Part shown: piece after piece, positions 50,001-58,039 of the stretch
Layout of the letters: the number at the start of each line of letters is the position of its first letter
Numbering within the stretch: position 1 is the first letter of the stretch
Source of the DNA: Ornithinimicrobium sufpigmenti
Lineage (GTDB): Bacteria > Actinomycetota > Actinomycetes > Actinomycetales > Dermatophilaceae
Reading direction: 5' to 3'
Assembly: GCF_004322775.1 (NCBI RefSeq)
Contig: NZ_CP036403.1
Span: forward strand, 124,001 to 188,000
Length of the DNA: 64,000 nucleotides
Translations under genes and position numbers: made by a program
The notes under the pieces: generated by a model
What the model saw: the letters and a program-made list of their open reading frames with translations, nothing else
What the model was told of the DNA's origin: nothing
The model's database searches: none

Positions 50001-51722
50001 GCCGCCGGGGAGGAGGACGCCAGCATCCCCAGCGACCTGGCGACGGTCGTGGCGGCCTGCCAGGAGGCCAGCGCGTCCTCCGGCATCCAGACCCCGCCCA
50101 GCCCGTGGCTGCCCGCGCTGGAGGAGGTCGTCACCCTCGACCAGGTGCTGGAGCAGTTCCCGCACGGCACCCCGGCCCAGGACCGGCTGGTCCTGCCGCT
50201 GGGTCTGGTCGACCTGCCGGCGCAGCAGCGCCATGACGTGGCGACCTACGACCTGCGCGCCGGGGGTCACCTGGCGGTCGTCGGCGCGGCCCGGACCGGC
50301 CGGTCCACCCTGCTGCGGGCGATCGCCGGAGCGGTCGCGCGGGACGTCTCCCCGGCCGACGTGCACGTCTACGGCGTGGACTGCGGCAACAACGCGCTGC
50401 TGCCGCTGGTGGCGCTGCCGCACGTCGGTGCGGTCGTCAGCCGCGACCAGACCGACCGGATGGACCGCCTCGTGAGCCGGCTGCGCGGCGTGATCAGCCA
50501 GCGTCAGCAGCACCTCGCCGAGGCCGGCTTCGCCGACATCACCGAGCAGCGCGCCGCGGTCGACCCGGACCGCCGGCTGCCCTACGTGCTGATCCTCTTC
50601 GACCGGTGGGAGGGCTTCTACCAGGCCTACGACGCCCTCGACGGCGGCCGCCTGGTGACCGCCTTCCAGCAGATCCTGCAGGAGGGCGGCGCGGTCGGCG
50701 TACGGGTGGTGATGACCGGCGACCGGTCCCTCTCGCTGGGCCGGATGTCCACGCTGCTGGACGACAAGATCATGCTGCGGATGACGGACCGGTCCGACTT
50801 CGCCTCGATCGGGATGAGCAGCAAGCAGGTGCCGGACTCGATGCCCGAGGGCCGGGGCTTCCGCGCCGAGGGACTGCGCGAGACCCAGGTGGCGCTGCTC
50901 GACGCCGACCCCTCGGGCACCGCGCAGGTGCGGGCCCTGCAGGAGCTGGCCCGGCGGTCCACCGCCCGGTATGCCGAGCTGCCCCGGTCCCGCCGGCCCT
51001 TCCACGTCGACGTGCTGCCGGTCCGCTTCGACGCCGAGCAGGCGGAGCGGATGGCGGCCGAGGAGAGCGAGCAGGGGCTCGCCGTGCCGGAGACCTCCCT
51101 GCCGGTCGCGGTCGGTGGCGACACTCTCGGCATCCGCTACCTCGACGCCATCGACCACGGGCCGGGCCTGCTCGTCACCGGCTCCCGCCGCACCGGCCGT
51201 TCCTCGACCCTGCTGCAGCTGGTCCACGCCGCCCTGGCCCGGGACTGGCCGGTCGCCGTGGTCACCCCCCGGACCAGCCCGCTGCGCGCGCTGGCGGGAC
51301 GGCCCGGGGTGCACGGCCCGTGGGACCTGACCAGCGACCAGGGCGAGGTCACCGCCCGGCTGGCCGAGCTGGCGGCCGCGGACGGACCGCTGCTCGTCGC
51401 GGTCGACGACCTGGAGCTGGTCGGTGCCGACGGGTGGCTGGCCGACGCCCTCGTCAAGACCCTCGAGACGATGCGGGACGCGCCCAAGCTGCTCGTCGGT
51501 GCGGGCTCGCCGGGTGACCTTCAGTCCCACTACCGGGGCCCGGCGGCCACCCTGAAGAAGTCAGGCAGCGGCGTCCTGCTCAGCCCGCAGAGCAGCTCCG
51601 ACGCCGACCTGTTCGGCGCCCGGCTCAACCGGTCGGCCTACGGCCAGGCCGTCCCGCCGGGCGGGGGATACCTGGTCACCGGGGGTCAGGCCGAGCGCGT
51701 GCAGGTGATCTGGGCGGGGTGA
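47043..51722 (+). CDS. EssC/EccC-type FtsK/SpoIIIE ATPase of a type VII-like system
   Basis: The protein has 1559 residues. The N-terminal 320 residues carry FHA-like segments (VEVRIASGPGAGLVTRLEVGD), followed by two membrane helices (about 332-378). Three FtsK/SpoIIIE ATPase units follow. The first has Walker A GTTGSGKSELLQ (about 748) and Walker B LLIVIDEFAAL (about 855). The second and third have degenerate P-loops (GAARTGRST near 1080, GSRRTGRSS near 1379), as in EssC and EccC, where only the first is active and the others bind substrate. It drives export of WXG100 proteins. No EccB, EccD, EccE or mycosin gene is nearby. Confidence 0.93.
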   Translation: MRLLITAVASPVQGQRAPAAPHDLVVDTEADATVGDLALALARRLQTPLAESRHGRGGHLRLVAAGSAGEGHGGEAGPVAPVHGTVDTSAPELYLGRQRLDPGQPLAQSPVRHGSIVGLDAPVSDVLAEPSGLVEVRIASGPGAGLVTRLEVGDHPVGADPQAAITLPEGHGIPDLCLTVRVQWDGSVELVPEPDLVGTLQEPVQRSRPLAGPIVLDVDGEIRQRKAGESTYAELPPGTRVLSPEDPVPMLHLEREEVTDGQTWEPGQSLAVGPCLLELTIPTAPDASLSPSPQGATLDYNRPPRLLPAPRETEFTLPTEPKRSVSQMIPWPMMLLPAVAGVALYMIYQRPAALIFIVLTPLMALSNWIMGRTGDRKRYKADFAEFTRRTRKVQQAALEGLTDERTARRRDFADPGEVLMTAIGPRARLWERRRTDPDWLVARFGTADQLSSVQIKVSSREEHEGDLVWTAPDVPVTVRLHESGVTGVAGPARRAVARWVLAQLAVLHSPVDLDMTLLTTEDGEEDWHWARWLPHLRSDDGDLELAQVGVDDQTTARRIGELVAVLEARLAEAGGSGGLSSANRPSFPPMMVVLDGSRRLRLLPGMVALLQQGPSVGMTFLCLDDDVRLLPEECRAVVQADEPLMSVRFTQRTVVEAVRPDLVTPAWAERVARAVAPVRDVSAAEAAASIPSSSRLLDVLRLDPPTGAAVEQRWQQVGRTTEAVVGEGVEGSFSIDLVKDGPHGLVAGTTGSGKSELLQTVIASLAVHNRPDEMTFVLVDYKGGAAFKDCNRLPHTVGMVTDLDGHLTGRALESLGAELRRREHQLADADAKDIEDYLATRGPDDPPMPRLLIVIDEFAALVAELPDFVTGLVDIARRGRSLGVHLILATQRPAGVVSAEIKSNTNLRIALRVTDTNDSQDVIEAPDAAHIAKSTPGRAYARLGHSSLIPFQSSRVGGRPRGQGRTADVELRGMPFRELGVAPPRSAAGEEDASIPSDLATVVAACQEASASSGIQTPPSPWLPALEEVVTLDQVLEQFPHGTPAQDRLVLPLGLVDLPAQQRHDVATYDLRAGGHLAVVGAARTGRSTLLRAIAGAVARDVSPADVHVYGVDCGNNALLPLVALPHVGAVVSRDQTDRMDRLVSRLRGVISQRQQHLAEAGFADITEQRAAVDPDRRLPYVLILFDRWEGFYQAYDALDGGRLVTAFQQILQEGGAVGVRVVMTGDRSLSLGRMSTLLDDKIMLRMTDRSDFASIGMSSKQVPDSMPEGRGFRAEGLRETQVALLDADPSGTAQVRALQELARRSTARYAELPRSRRPFHVDVLPVRFDAEQAERMAAEESEQGLAVPETSLPVAVGGDTLGIRYLDAIDHGPGLLVTGSRRTGRSSTLLQLVHAALARDWPVAVVTPRTSPLRALAGRPGVHGPWDLTSDQGEVTARLAELAAADGPLLVAVDDLELVGADGWLADALVKTLETMRDAPKLLVGAGSPGDLQSHYRGPAATLKKSGSGVLLSPQSSSDADLFGARLNRSAYGQAVPPGGGYLVTGGQAERVQVIWAG

Positions 51723-51909
51723 GCGGACCGCCTCGGGAACCCTGCCACGGCAGGATCGTGCCAATCACCTCCGTTGTCTCCATCATGCCTCACCAACGGT
51801 AGACAGCACCCCCGAACCCTGCATACGGTGAGCCGTGGATCGCCCCGCCGAGGGGAATGTTGGGGGGTGCGGTCTGGACCGATCAAACCCTCGGACAAAG
51901 GAGACAACC

Positions 51910-52191
51910 ATGGGTGGTGCAGTTGGTGGCGAGCTCGGGACACTCGATCGCCTCTTCCGGACCTTGCAGAACTCTGCGGAGGACATCCAGCGCGTGGCCG
52001 GTGACATCGACGGCGCCCTGCGGGACGCCGTCTGGACCGGTGCGAACTCGGAGAAGTTCCGTGGCGCCTGGGAGGAGTTCAAGCCGACCCTGACCCCGCG
52101 TCTGGTCGACGCCCTGACCGAGGCCAAGGAGGACGTGCGCATCCAGCACAACAACCTGGCCGAGGCCACCGGTGAGGGCGCCCGCATCTGA
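51910..52191 (+). CDS. WXG100-family type VII secretion protein
   Basis: The protein has 93 residues, two helices joined by a WXG-type turn (AVWTGANSEKF). A helical C-terminus ends in EATGEGARI. WXG100 proteins form four-helix dimers exported by EssC/EccC. AAAGGAGACAACC gives strong translation. The gene lies 187 bp after the EssC-type gene and is followed by a terminator. The 187-bp gap has a GTTGTCT and a TAGACA element that could form a promoter. Confidence 0.92.
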   Translation: MGGAVGGELGTLDRLFRTLQNSAEDIQRVAGDIDGALRDAVWTGANSEKFRGAWEEFKPTLTPRLVDALTEAKEDVRIQHNNLAEATGEGARI

Positions 52192-52210
52192 GCGGACCTC
52201 TCCCGACCGG

Positions 52211-52247
52211 AAGGCCGGGTCGCGCACTGGCGCGGCCCGGCCTTTCG
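52211..52247 (+). terminator. Hairpin terminator after the WXG100 gene
   Basis: AAGGCCGGGTCGCGC pairs with GCGCGGCCCGGCCTT around an ACTG loop with one mismatch, followed by TTT. A clear end to the type VII/Tad transcript. Confidence 0.8.
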
Positions 52248-52345
52248 CATGCCGTAGCGCGGTCGAGGGTGGTGAGCTGCCAGGTCGACGCACCTCGGTG
52301 GCGTCGGGCACCGGATCGCGGTGATGATCGACTTCTCTGCGTGTC

Positions 52346-52377
52346 TGTATCGAAATTCCTAGAGAACTCCATACAGT
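52346..52377 (+). promoter_or_regulatory. AT-rich promoter with CTGTAT/ATACAG inverted repeat
   Basis: CTGTAT (52345-52350) and ATACAG (52371-52376) flank a 20-bp AT-rich spacer. TACAGT at 52372-52377 lies 6 bp before the GTG of the ATPase gene and could be its -10 box. The symmetry suggests an operator for a dimeric regulator; none is adjacent. Confidence 0.45.
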
Positions 52378-52383
52378 CCCATC

Positions 52384-53592
52384 GTGGACCCGATCAGGAA
52401 CCCTTATGCCCCCGGCGCCGGCCAGCGCCCACCCGAGCTCGCCGGTCGCGACGAGCAGCTGGACCGCTTCCGGGTCGTCCTGGAGCGGATCCGCCGCGGG
52501 CGGCCGGAACGCTCCATGGTGCTGACCGGGCTGCGGGGGGTCGGCAAGACGGTGCTGCTCAACGCCCTGCGGTCCGCGGCCGTGCGCTCGCGGTGGGGGA
52601 CCGGGAAGTACGAGGCGCGCCCCGAGCAGGGCATGCGCCGGCCGATGGCGGCCGCGCTGCACGTGGCGGTGCGCGAGCTCGGGCACCCGCAGGGGCAGGA
52701 GGTCGACCACGTGCTGGGGGTGATCAAGGCGTTCGCGCAGAAGGACCAGCCGGGGGCCAAGCTGCGCGACCGGTGGAACCCCGGCATCGACGCCCCCGCC
52801 ATCACCGGCCGGGCCGACTCCGGCGACATCGAGATCGACCTCGTCGAGCTGTTCACCGACGTCGGCGGGTTGGCCGCCGACGTCGGCAAGGGGGTCGCGA
52901 TCTTCATCGACGAGATGCAGGACCTGCAGCCGGACGACGTCTCGGCCCTGTGCGCCGCCTGCCACGAGCTGTCGCAGACCGCACTGCCGGTGATCGTGGT
53001 CGGCGCCGGCCTGCCCCACCTGCCGGCGGTGCTCTCGGCGAGCAAGTCCTACTCCGAGCGGCTCTTCCGCTACAACCGGATCGACCGCCTCTCCCGGCAG
53101 GAGGCCGCCCGCGCCCTGCAGCTGCCCGCCGAGGACGAGGACGCCTCCTGGTCCCAGGACGCTCTGGACGCGATGTATGCCGCGACCGGCGGCTACCCGT
53201 ACTTCATCCAGGCCTACGGCAAGGAGGTCTGGGACCAGGCGCCCCAGTCACCGATCCAGGTGGAGGACGTCCGGGTCGCCTCCCCGGCCGCAGAGGCCGA
53301 GCTGGCCGTCGGCTTCTTCGGCTCCCGCTACGAGCGGGCGACTCCCGGTGAGCGGGAGTACCTGCGGGCGATGGCGGACCTGGCCGCCGCGCAGCAGGCC
53401 GCTGGGGAGGAGCTGGACGAGGTCGAGTCGGTCGCGACCGCCGACATCGCCGCCCACCTGGAGCGCAAGCCCCAGTCGCTCTCACCGGCCCGCGACGCCC
53501 TGCTGAAGAAGGGCCTGATCTACTCCGGCGAGCGGGGCCGGATCGCGTTCACCGTGCCGCACTTCGGGCGCTACCTGCGGGCGCAGACCTGA
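52384..53592 (+). CDS. AAA-type ATPase with C-terminal winged-helix-like region
   Basis: The protein has 402 residues. Walker A is LTGLRGVGKTVLL (48-60), Walker B is VAIFIDEMQDL and sensor-like VIVVGAGLPHL follows. ELAGRDEQLDRF at the N-terminus fits STAND/Orc1-like AAA ATPases. The C-terminal 80 residues (DIAAHLERKPQSLSPARDALLKKGLI) look like a winged helix. It may be a DNA-associated or defence-type ATPase; partner genes are absent. Leaderless GTG start. Confidence 0.8.
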   Translation: MDPIRNPYAPGAGQRPPELAGRDEQLDRFRVVLERIRRGRPERSMVLTGLRGVGKTVLLNALRSAAVRSRWGTGKYEARPEQGMRRPMAAALHVAVRELGHPQGQEVDHVLGVIKAFAQKDQPGAKLRDRWNPGIDAPAITGRADSGDIEIDLVELFTDVGGLAADVGKGVAIFIDEMQDLQPDDVSALCAACHELSQTALPVIVVGAGLPHLPAVLSASKSYSERLFRYNRIDRLSRQEAARALQLPAEDEDASWSQDALDAMYAATGGYPYFIQAYGKEVWDQAPQSPIQVEDVRVASPAAEAELAVGFFGSRYERATPGEREYLRAMADLAAAQQAAGEELDEVESVATADIAAHLERKPQSLSPARDALLKKGLIYSGERGRIAFTVPHFGRYLRAQT

Positions 53593-53917
53593 CCGACGTG
53601 ACGGCAGGTCAGCGATGACCGGTTCTGAGACCTGACTGGCGAGCCTGAGACACGTGAGACAGCACACAGGTCGCAGCAGCGTGCGCGCCACGCTCCATGG
53701 GGCAGACGCGGGTGAGTGGTGGAGGACCGGGCGGACGGTTGTGGCGATGTGCTCGTAGCGGTTTGATGGTCCAGGCGTGCGACACGCCGCAGGCCTCATC
53801 GGCACAGGCGCAGACACGCCGATGGCAGGGATGCCCAAGCGGAACACGTCTCAGCAGCAAGCTCCAGCAGTGGGCCGTGTCTCAAGGGCGATCCCGGCCG
53901 ACAGTCCACCACGGGAC
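53593..53917. other. 325-bp intergenic region with an inverted GTGTCTCA pair
   Basis: No credible gene is seen. CCTGAGACACG (53644-53654) is the near inverse of CGTGTCTCAAGG (53876-53887). Several short stretches around them contain GTCTCA or TGAGAC. This could be a decayed insertion sequence end or a small non-autonomous element, but no transposase fragment or target-site duplication is visible. Confidence 0.45.
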
Positions 53918-54790
53918 TCAGGCGGTCGCCGACCTGTCCGGCTCGACCCCCGCGTCCGGACCGGGTGCGTCCGGCAGCTCGCTGGCGCGCACCAGCCGCA
54001 ACGCCGTGACGAAGACCAGGCCGCCCAGCATGTTGAGCGGCACGACATACCAGAACCAGCCCAGCCAGTCGGCATAGGAGACGATGCCCTCGGCGTGGAT
54101 CGCCCCGTAGATGAGGATCGAGTCCAGGACGGAGTGGAACAGGCTCAGCCCGGCCAGCAGGAAGCCGGCGGAGAACGCGGCGACCACCTTCACCCCGTCG
54201 GAGTCGGTCCCCGCCTGCATCCGCGTCAGGACGGTGATGACGATGCCGCCCAGCAGCGACAGCGCAACCGACCTGAGGTCCAGCGGCGCATCGACGTAGT
54301 GCCGTGCCGTCTCGGTCAGGACCTCCCCGAACTCGGGGAAGCCCTGCACGACGAGCCACATGAACACCCACCCGCCGGCGAGGTTCGTCACGAGCGTGAC
54401 CATCCAGAGCCGCAGCAGCTGAAGGAGCGTTCCTCGGCCGGCGGACAGCGCCAGGATCGGCAGCAGGAAACCCTCGGTGAACAGCTCGCTGTGCGCCAGG
54501 TACAGCGCCACGAGACCGATGCCGAAGGCCAGTCCCGCCAGGAGGTGGCTGTCCGTCTCGTGCAGCACCGCGAGGTAGGCCAGGACTCCCAGCCCGATCT
54601 CCATGCCGCCGAAGAGACCTGTGGTGATCAGGACCCGCCAGCTGCGGTGCAGCCGCTCGGCTCCCTTGTCCGCCCCTCCCCGGAACGACTCGACGACCTC
54701 CTCCTCGACCCGGTCGGCGGTCGGGTCGACGCCCCCTTCCGAGTCCTGGGCGACCATGTCGTCGGTATGCCGTGCGGGCTCCTGGCCCAT
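53918..54790 (-). CDS. Formate/nitrite transporter (FNT) family protein
   Basis: The protein has 290 residues with six membrane helices. An acidic 50-residue N-terminus precedes the FNT core; GGMEIGLGVLAYLAV, SELFTEGFLLPI, VTLVTNLAGGWVF and SLFHSVLDSILIYGAI mark the pore helices. FNT pentamers move formate, nitrite or other small anions. The ATG at 54790 follows AGGAGGAACC and is preferred over one 27 bp upstream. Diverges from the aldo/keto reductase gene. Confidence 0.85.
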   Translation of the reverse strand: MGQEPARHTDDMVAQDSEGGVDPTADRVEEEVVESFRGGADKGAERLHRSWRVLITTGLFGGMEIGLGVLAYLAVLHETDSHLLAGLAFGIGLVALYLAHSELFTEGFLLPILALSAGRGTLLQLLRLWMVTLVTNLAGGWVFMWLVVQGFPEFGEVLTETARHYVDAPLDLRSVALSLLGGIVITVLTRMQAGTDSDGVKVVAAFSAGFLLAGLSLFHSVLDSILIYGAIHAEGIVSYADWLGWFWYVVPLNMLGGLVFVTALRLVRASELPDAPGPDAGVEPDRSATA

Positions 54791-54983
54791 GGTTCCTCCT
54801 GAGTGCGGGTGCCTCATGCTAGGGCGACGGGCTGGTCCTCACGGGACCGAGCTGCGCACCGCGACACTGAGCGCGTCGACCAGCAGGCAGCCCGACGACC
54901 GGAACAACCGAGGGCCGCTTCTCCTTACTTTCAGAGGGCGGGCCCGTCCGGGCTGCCGTCCCCCCAAGCCAAGGAAGGACTTC

Positions 54984-55946
54984 ATGTCTGCACCGTCGAC
55001 CACCACCGTCCGTATCGGGAACTCCGAGCTGGGCATCTACCCGCTGGGCCTCGGCACCAACACCTTCAACGACCCGGCCGCCCCGCAGGAGTACCACGCC
55101 ATCCTCGACGGCTTCGTCGAGCGGGGCGGGACCTTCTTCGACACGGCCGACATGTACTCCTACTGGGTGCCCGGCAACGCCGGCGGGGAGTCCGAGACGG
55201 TGATCGGCCAGTGGCTCGCCGCGCGCGGCAACCGCGACGAGGTCGTCGTCGCGACCAAGGTCTCCGGCAAGCCTGATCTCCTCGGCCTCACCCCGGAGAC
55301 GATCGCCCGCGGTGCGGAGGAGTCGCTGCGTCGCCTGCAGACGGACTACATCGACCTGTACTACGCCCACTACCAGGACGACGAGACGCCGATCGTGGAC
55401 AGTGCGGCCGCCTTCGACAAGCTCGTGACCGAGGGCAAGGTGCGCGCCGTGGCGCTGTCCAACTTCTCCCCGCAGGCCATCGACGAGTGGTTCCGCGTCG
55501 CCGAGGAGAACGGCTTCGCCAGGCCCGTCGCGCTCCAGCCGCGGTACTCGCTCGTCGCCCGCGAGTACGAGAAGGACCTGGCCGCCGCGGCCGGACGGCA
55601 CGGCATGGCCGTCTTCCCCTACCAGGTGCTGGCCGGGGGATTCCTCACCGGCAAGTACCGGACCGAGGCCGACACCGAGGGCAAGGCACGAGGCGGAGCG
55701 GTCAAGGGCTACCTCACGCCGGCCGGACTGGGGGTGCTGGACGCGCTGGACGAGGTCGCCTCGGCGCACGGCACCGACCCCGCCTCGGTGGCACTCTCCT
55801 GGGCCATGGCGGACGGCAAGATCACCGCACCGCTCGCGGCCGCGACGTCACTGGCTCAGCTCGACCAGCTCTTCGCGGCCTCCGCGCTGCAGCTGACCGA
55901 CGAACAGGTGGCACGACTCGACGAGGCCTCCGCCAGCTTCGCCTGA
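54984..55946 (+). CDS. Aldo/keto reductase
   Basis: The protein has 320 residues forming a TIM barrel. The catalytic tetrad is visible as Asp and Tyr in FFDTADMYSYW, Lys in VVATKVSG and His in LYYAHYQDD. The NADPH-binding end includes LSNFSPQAI and a late Ser/Arg-type phosphate loop. It reduces aldehydes or ketones; the substrate is unknown. AAGGAAGGAC precedes the ATG. Confidence 0.92.
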   Translation: MSAPSTTTVRIGNSELGIYPLGLGTNTFNDPAAPQEYHAILDGFVERGGTFFDTADMYSYWVPGNAGGESETVIGQWLAARGNRDEVVVATKVSGKPDLLGLTPETIARGAEESLRRLQTDYIDLYYAHYQDDETPIVDSAAAFDKLVTEGKVRAVALSNFSPQAIDEWFRVAEENGFARPVALQPRYSLVAREYEKDLAAAAGRHGMAVFPYQVLAGGFLTGKYRTEADTEGKARGGAVKGYLTPAGLGVLDALDEVASAHGTDPASVALSWAMADGKITAPLAAATSLAQLDQLFAASALQLTDEQVARLDEASASFA

Positions 55947-55983
55947 GCATCCCCCCGCGAGGTGCACGTGGGCGGCCCGCCGG

Positions 55984-57270
55984 TCAGCGTGACTCCGGGC
56001 CGCCCCGCGGGTCGGCGATGTGCGCCAGGAAGAGGGGCCAACCGGTCAGGTCGTCGCTGACGCGGACGAGGTAGGGCCGGTCGACAGTGAGGACGAACGG
56101 GGGATCGGGCTCGGCGGAGCCGGCCAGGCCCATCTCGGTGACGGCGGCGGCCAGCGTGCCCTCCTCGTCGAGCGTCAGCACACCCTGTTGTGCCAGCTGG
56201 CTGACGGACAGCGGCTCGTCACTGATGCCGCCAAGACCACCCTTCAGCGCTGCGGGGGCACGGTCGGCGAGGAAGGGCGCCAGGTCCAGGCTGGACCTGG
56301 CGTCGACGACCGGCATCTGCAGCAGGACGGGCCGGGTCTCCCCGGTGAGGAGCAGCTCCTCCAGGACCTCCGGCGGCAACGTCGTTGCTGAGCTGCCCAC
56401 CGGCGGGAGGATGACGTCGGCCACCAACCGGCCTCCGGTGTAGGGCAGCCGCACCGCCTGCCAGCCCTCCACCTCTGCGTAGAGGGTCTCCCGGGGCGCC
56501 GCGGTCGCCATCATGTCCACCTCGACCTGCTCACCCGAGGCCGTCGTGAACGGGCGCGGCCGGGTCAGGTCGGCGAGGAAGGGCTGCTCCCACCGGGCGG
56601 CGAGCACGACGGCGTCCTGCAGGGCGAGCCGCAGCTCAGGACCCGGGGTGATCGCGGAGTGCGGGACCAGCCCGCCGGTGTGCTCCTCGACCCAGGCGTC
56701 CAGGACCTGCTGGGCGCCGTCACCCCCGAGGTCGGTGGTCTCGGCCGGGGCGTCGTAGGAGCGGGCCAGGACGTCGACGAAGTCCTGCTGCACGGTCAGC
56801 GAGTCGTCCAGGAGCAGCCGGCTCGCGCGGTGCACCACCGGGTCGTCGGGCAGCTCGTCCGCACCGGCGACCGCGGGGTCCCCGTCCAGGTCAGACAGCG
56901 CGCTGCTGAGGGCGTTGATCCCGTCGGTGCGCTCCTGCCCGCTCGCCCCGATCAACACCTCCAGCTCGGCCAGCGTCTCCCCGTCGGCGCCTTCGGCAGC
57001 CATCGACAGGGTCACCTGCAGGCTCGCCGGTGAGGTCACGGTCGTCACGTCGTCAGCCGCGTCCAGCAGGGTGAGGCCGAGGGAGTCGGCGGCGGTGACC
57101 AGGTCGGCAAGCGCCACGGCTTCGGCGGGGTCGACACGGTCCCGCGCCTCGGCACTGTCCAGCTGCACCGGTGCCGGGACGGCATGATCGCCGCAGGCGG
57201 TCACCGGCAGGGCCAGACCCAGAGCCACCAGGACCGTCCGCCCAGCGGAGGTCACCGCATACCGTCCCAT
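55984..57270 (-). CDS. Serpin-family lipoprotein
   Basis: The protein has 428 residues. A signal peptide ends in a lipobox LPVTAC near residue 27, so it is anchored outside the cell. The serpin core shows NPASLQ-like SPASLQVTLSMAAEGADGET, HRASRLLLDD and a C-terminal PFVLTVDRPYLVRV. The hinge of the reactive loop is LTLDEEGTLAAAVTEMG, with small residues that allow loop insertion, so it is probably inhibitory. Serpins trap serine or cysteine proteases. It may protect the surface from exogenous proteases. The start at 57270 begins the signal peptide; a longer frame is unlikely. Confidence 0.9.
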   Translation of the reverse strand: MGRYAVTSAGRTVLVALGLALPVTACGDHAVPAPVQLDSAEARDRVDPAEAVALADLVTAADSLGLTLLDAADDVTTVTSPASLQVTLSMAAEGADGETLAELEVLIGASGQERTDGINALSSALSDLDGDPAVAGADELPDDPVVHRASRLLLDDSLTVQQDFVDVLARSYDAPAETTDLGGDGAQQVLDAWVEEHTGGLVPHSAITPGPELRLALQDAVVLAARWEQPFLADLTRPRPFTTASGEQVEVDMMATAAPRETLYAEVEGWQAVRLPYTGGRLVADVILPPVGSSATTLPPEVLEELLLTGETRPVLLQMPVVDARSSLDLAPFLADRAPAALKGGLGGISDEPLSVSQLAQQGVLTLDEEGTLAAAVTEMGLAGSAEPDPPFVLTVDRPYLVRVSDDLTGWPLFLAHIADPRGGPESR

Positions 57271-57410
57271 GGACGTCAGACTCTGCCGCACCCTGCCCCG
57301 TTCCGTTCTTCGACGACCCGTCCGCTCCCACCTGCCGGCTGGGAGCCGCGCTGGCACACTCGGTGTGGGGCAACCGGCTCCACACGGCACGAGGAGAAGG
57401 GCGGACAGCG

Positions 57411-57617
57411 ATGGGCCTGCGCAAGGGCGACCAGGTGACCTGGAACACGCCGCAGGGCACGACCGAGGGCACGATCGTGGAGCGGCGCACCTCCGACTTC
57501 GAGTTCAAGGGCCAGACGTTCACCGCGAGCCAGGATGACCCCGCCTTCATCGTCGAGTCCTCCTCCAGCCTCAAGCAGGCGGCCCACAAGGGGTCGGCGC
57601 TCACCAGGAAGGACTGA
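57411..57617 (+). CDS. DUF2945/HVA1-type small protein
   Basis: The protein has 68 residues. LRKGDQVTWNTPQGTTEGTIVER starts a compact TUDOR/SH3-like domain (shown here by LRKGDQVTWN), followed by FTASQDDPAFIVESS and a Lys-rich tail. Family members are common in actinobacteria near stress genes. GAGGAGAAGGG precedes the ATG. The next gene starts 5 bp after its stop, so they are probably co-transcribed. Confidence 0.85.
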   Translation: MGLRKGDQVTWNTPQGTTEGTIVERRTSDFEFKGQTFTASQDDPAFIVESSSSLKQAAHKGSALTRKD

Positions 57618-57622
57618 ACGCG

Positions 57623-57928
57623 ATGGCGATACCGCCCAAGGGTGTGCAGGAGGCGGCCCAGCGCGCGGTGCGCTGGATCGAGGAGGGCCGGGCGGGGCAG
57701 GGGTTCACCGACACGGGCCGCGACCGCGCCCACCAGCTGGCGGAGGGCCAGGACGTGAGCGACGACGACCTGCGCCGGATGAAGGCCTACTTCGCCCGGC
57801 ACGCGGTCGACCGCGACGCCGAGGGGTTCGCCCATGGGTCGGCAGGCTTCCCCTCGCCCGGCAGAGTGGCCTGGGACGCCTGGGGAGGCGATCCCGGCCG
57901 ACGGTGGGCCGAGCGCGAGGCCGACTGA
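57623..57928 (+). CDS. Small conserved hypothetical protein
   Basis: The protein has 101 residues with no signal or membrane segment. Two helices (VQEAAQRAVRWIEEG, DDDLRRMKAYFARH) are followed by GFPSPGRVAWDAWGGD, a motif I associate with small proteins in actinobacteria and their phages. No function is known to me. It follows the DUF2945 gene by 5 bp. Confidence 0.75.
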   Translation: MAIPPKGVQEAAQRAVRWIEEGRAGQGFTDTGRDRAHQLAEGQDVSDDDLRRMKAYFARHAVDRDAEGFAHGSAGFPSPGRVAWDAWGGDPGRRWAEREAD

Positions 57929-58039
57929 GCCAGGGCTTCCGGGGGCGAGCAGTGTCTCGGTGACACCGGGGCTCGCAGGTCGACGGAAGCAGATCTCCCC
58001 GGGGACCCCTGGGGTCGCCCACGCGTGGCCGACCCTTGG

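Noticed and set aside
46779..51530. Long open frame opposite the EssC-type gene
   Set aside because: Composition is low complexity (Arg, Gly, Pro, His, Gln) and no motif is present; the plus strand encodes the FtsK/SpoIIIE motifs.
54791..54983. Shared operator between FNT and aldo/keto reductase genes
   Set aside because: The divergent gap shows no convincing inverted or direct repeat that could serve as an operator.
57623..57928. Phage-related call for the small protein
   Set aside because: The motif is reminiscent of small phage-borne proteins but no structural, integrase or lysis gene is nearby, so a prophage is not supported.
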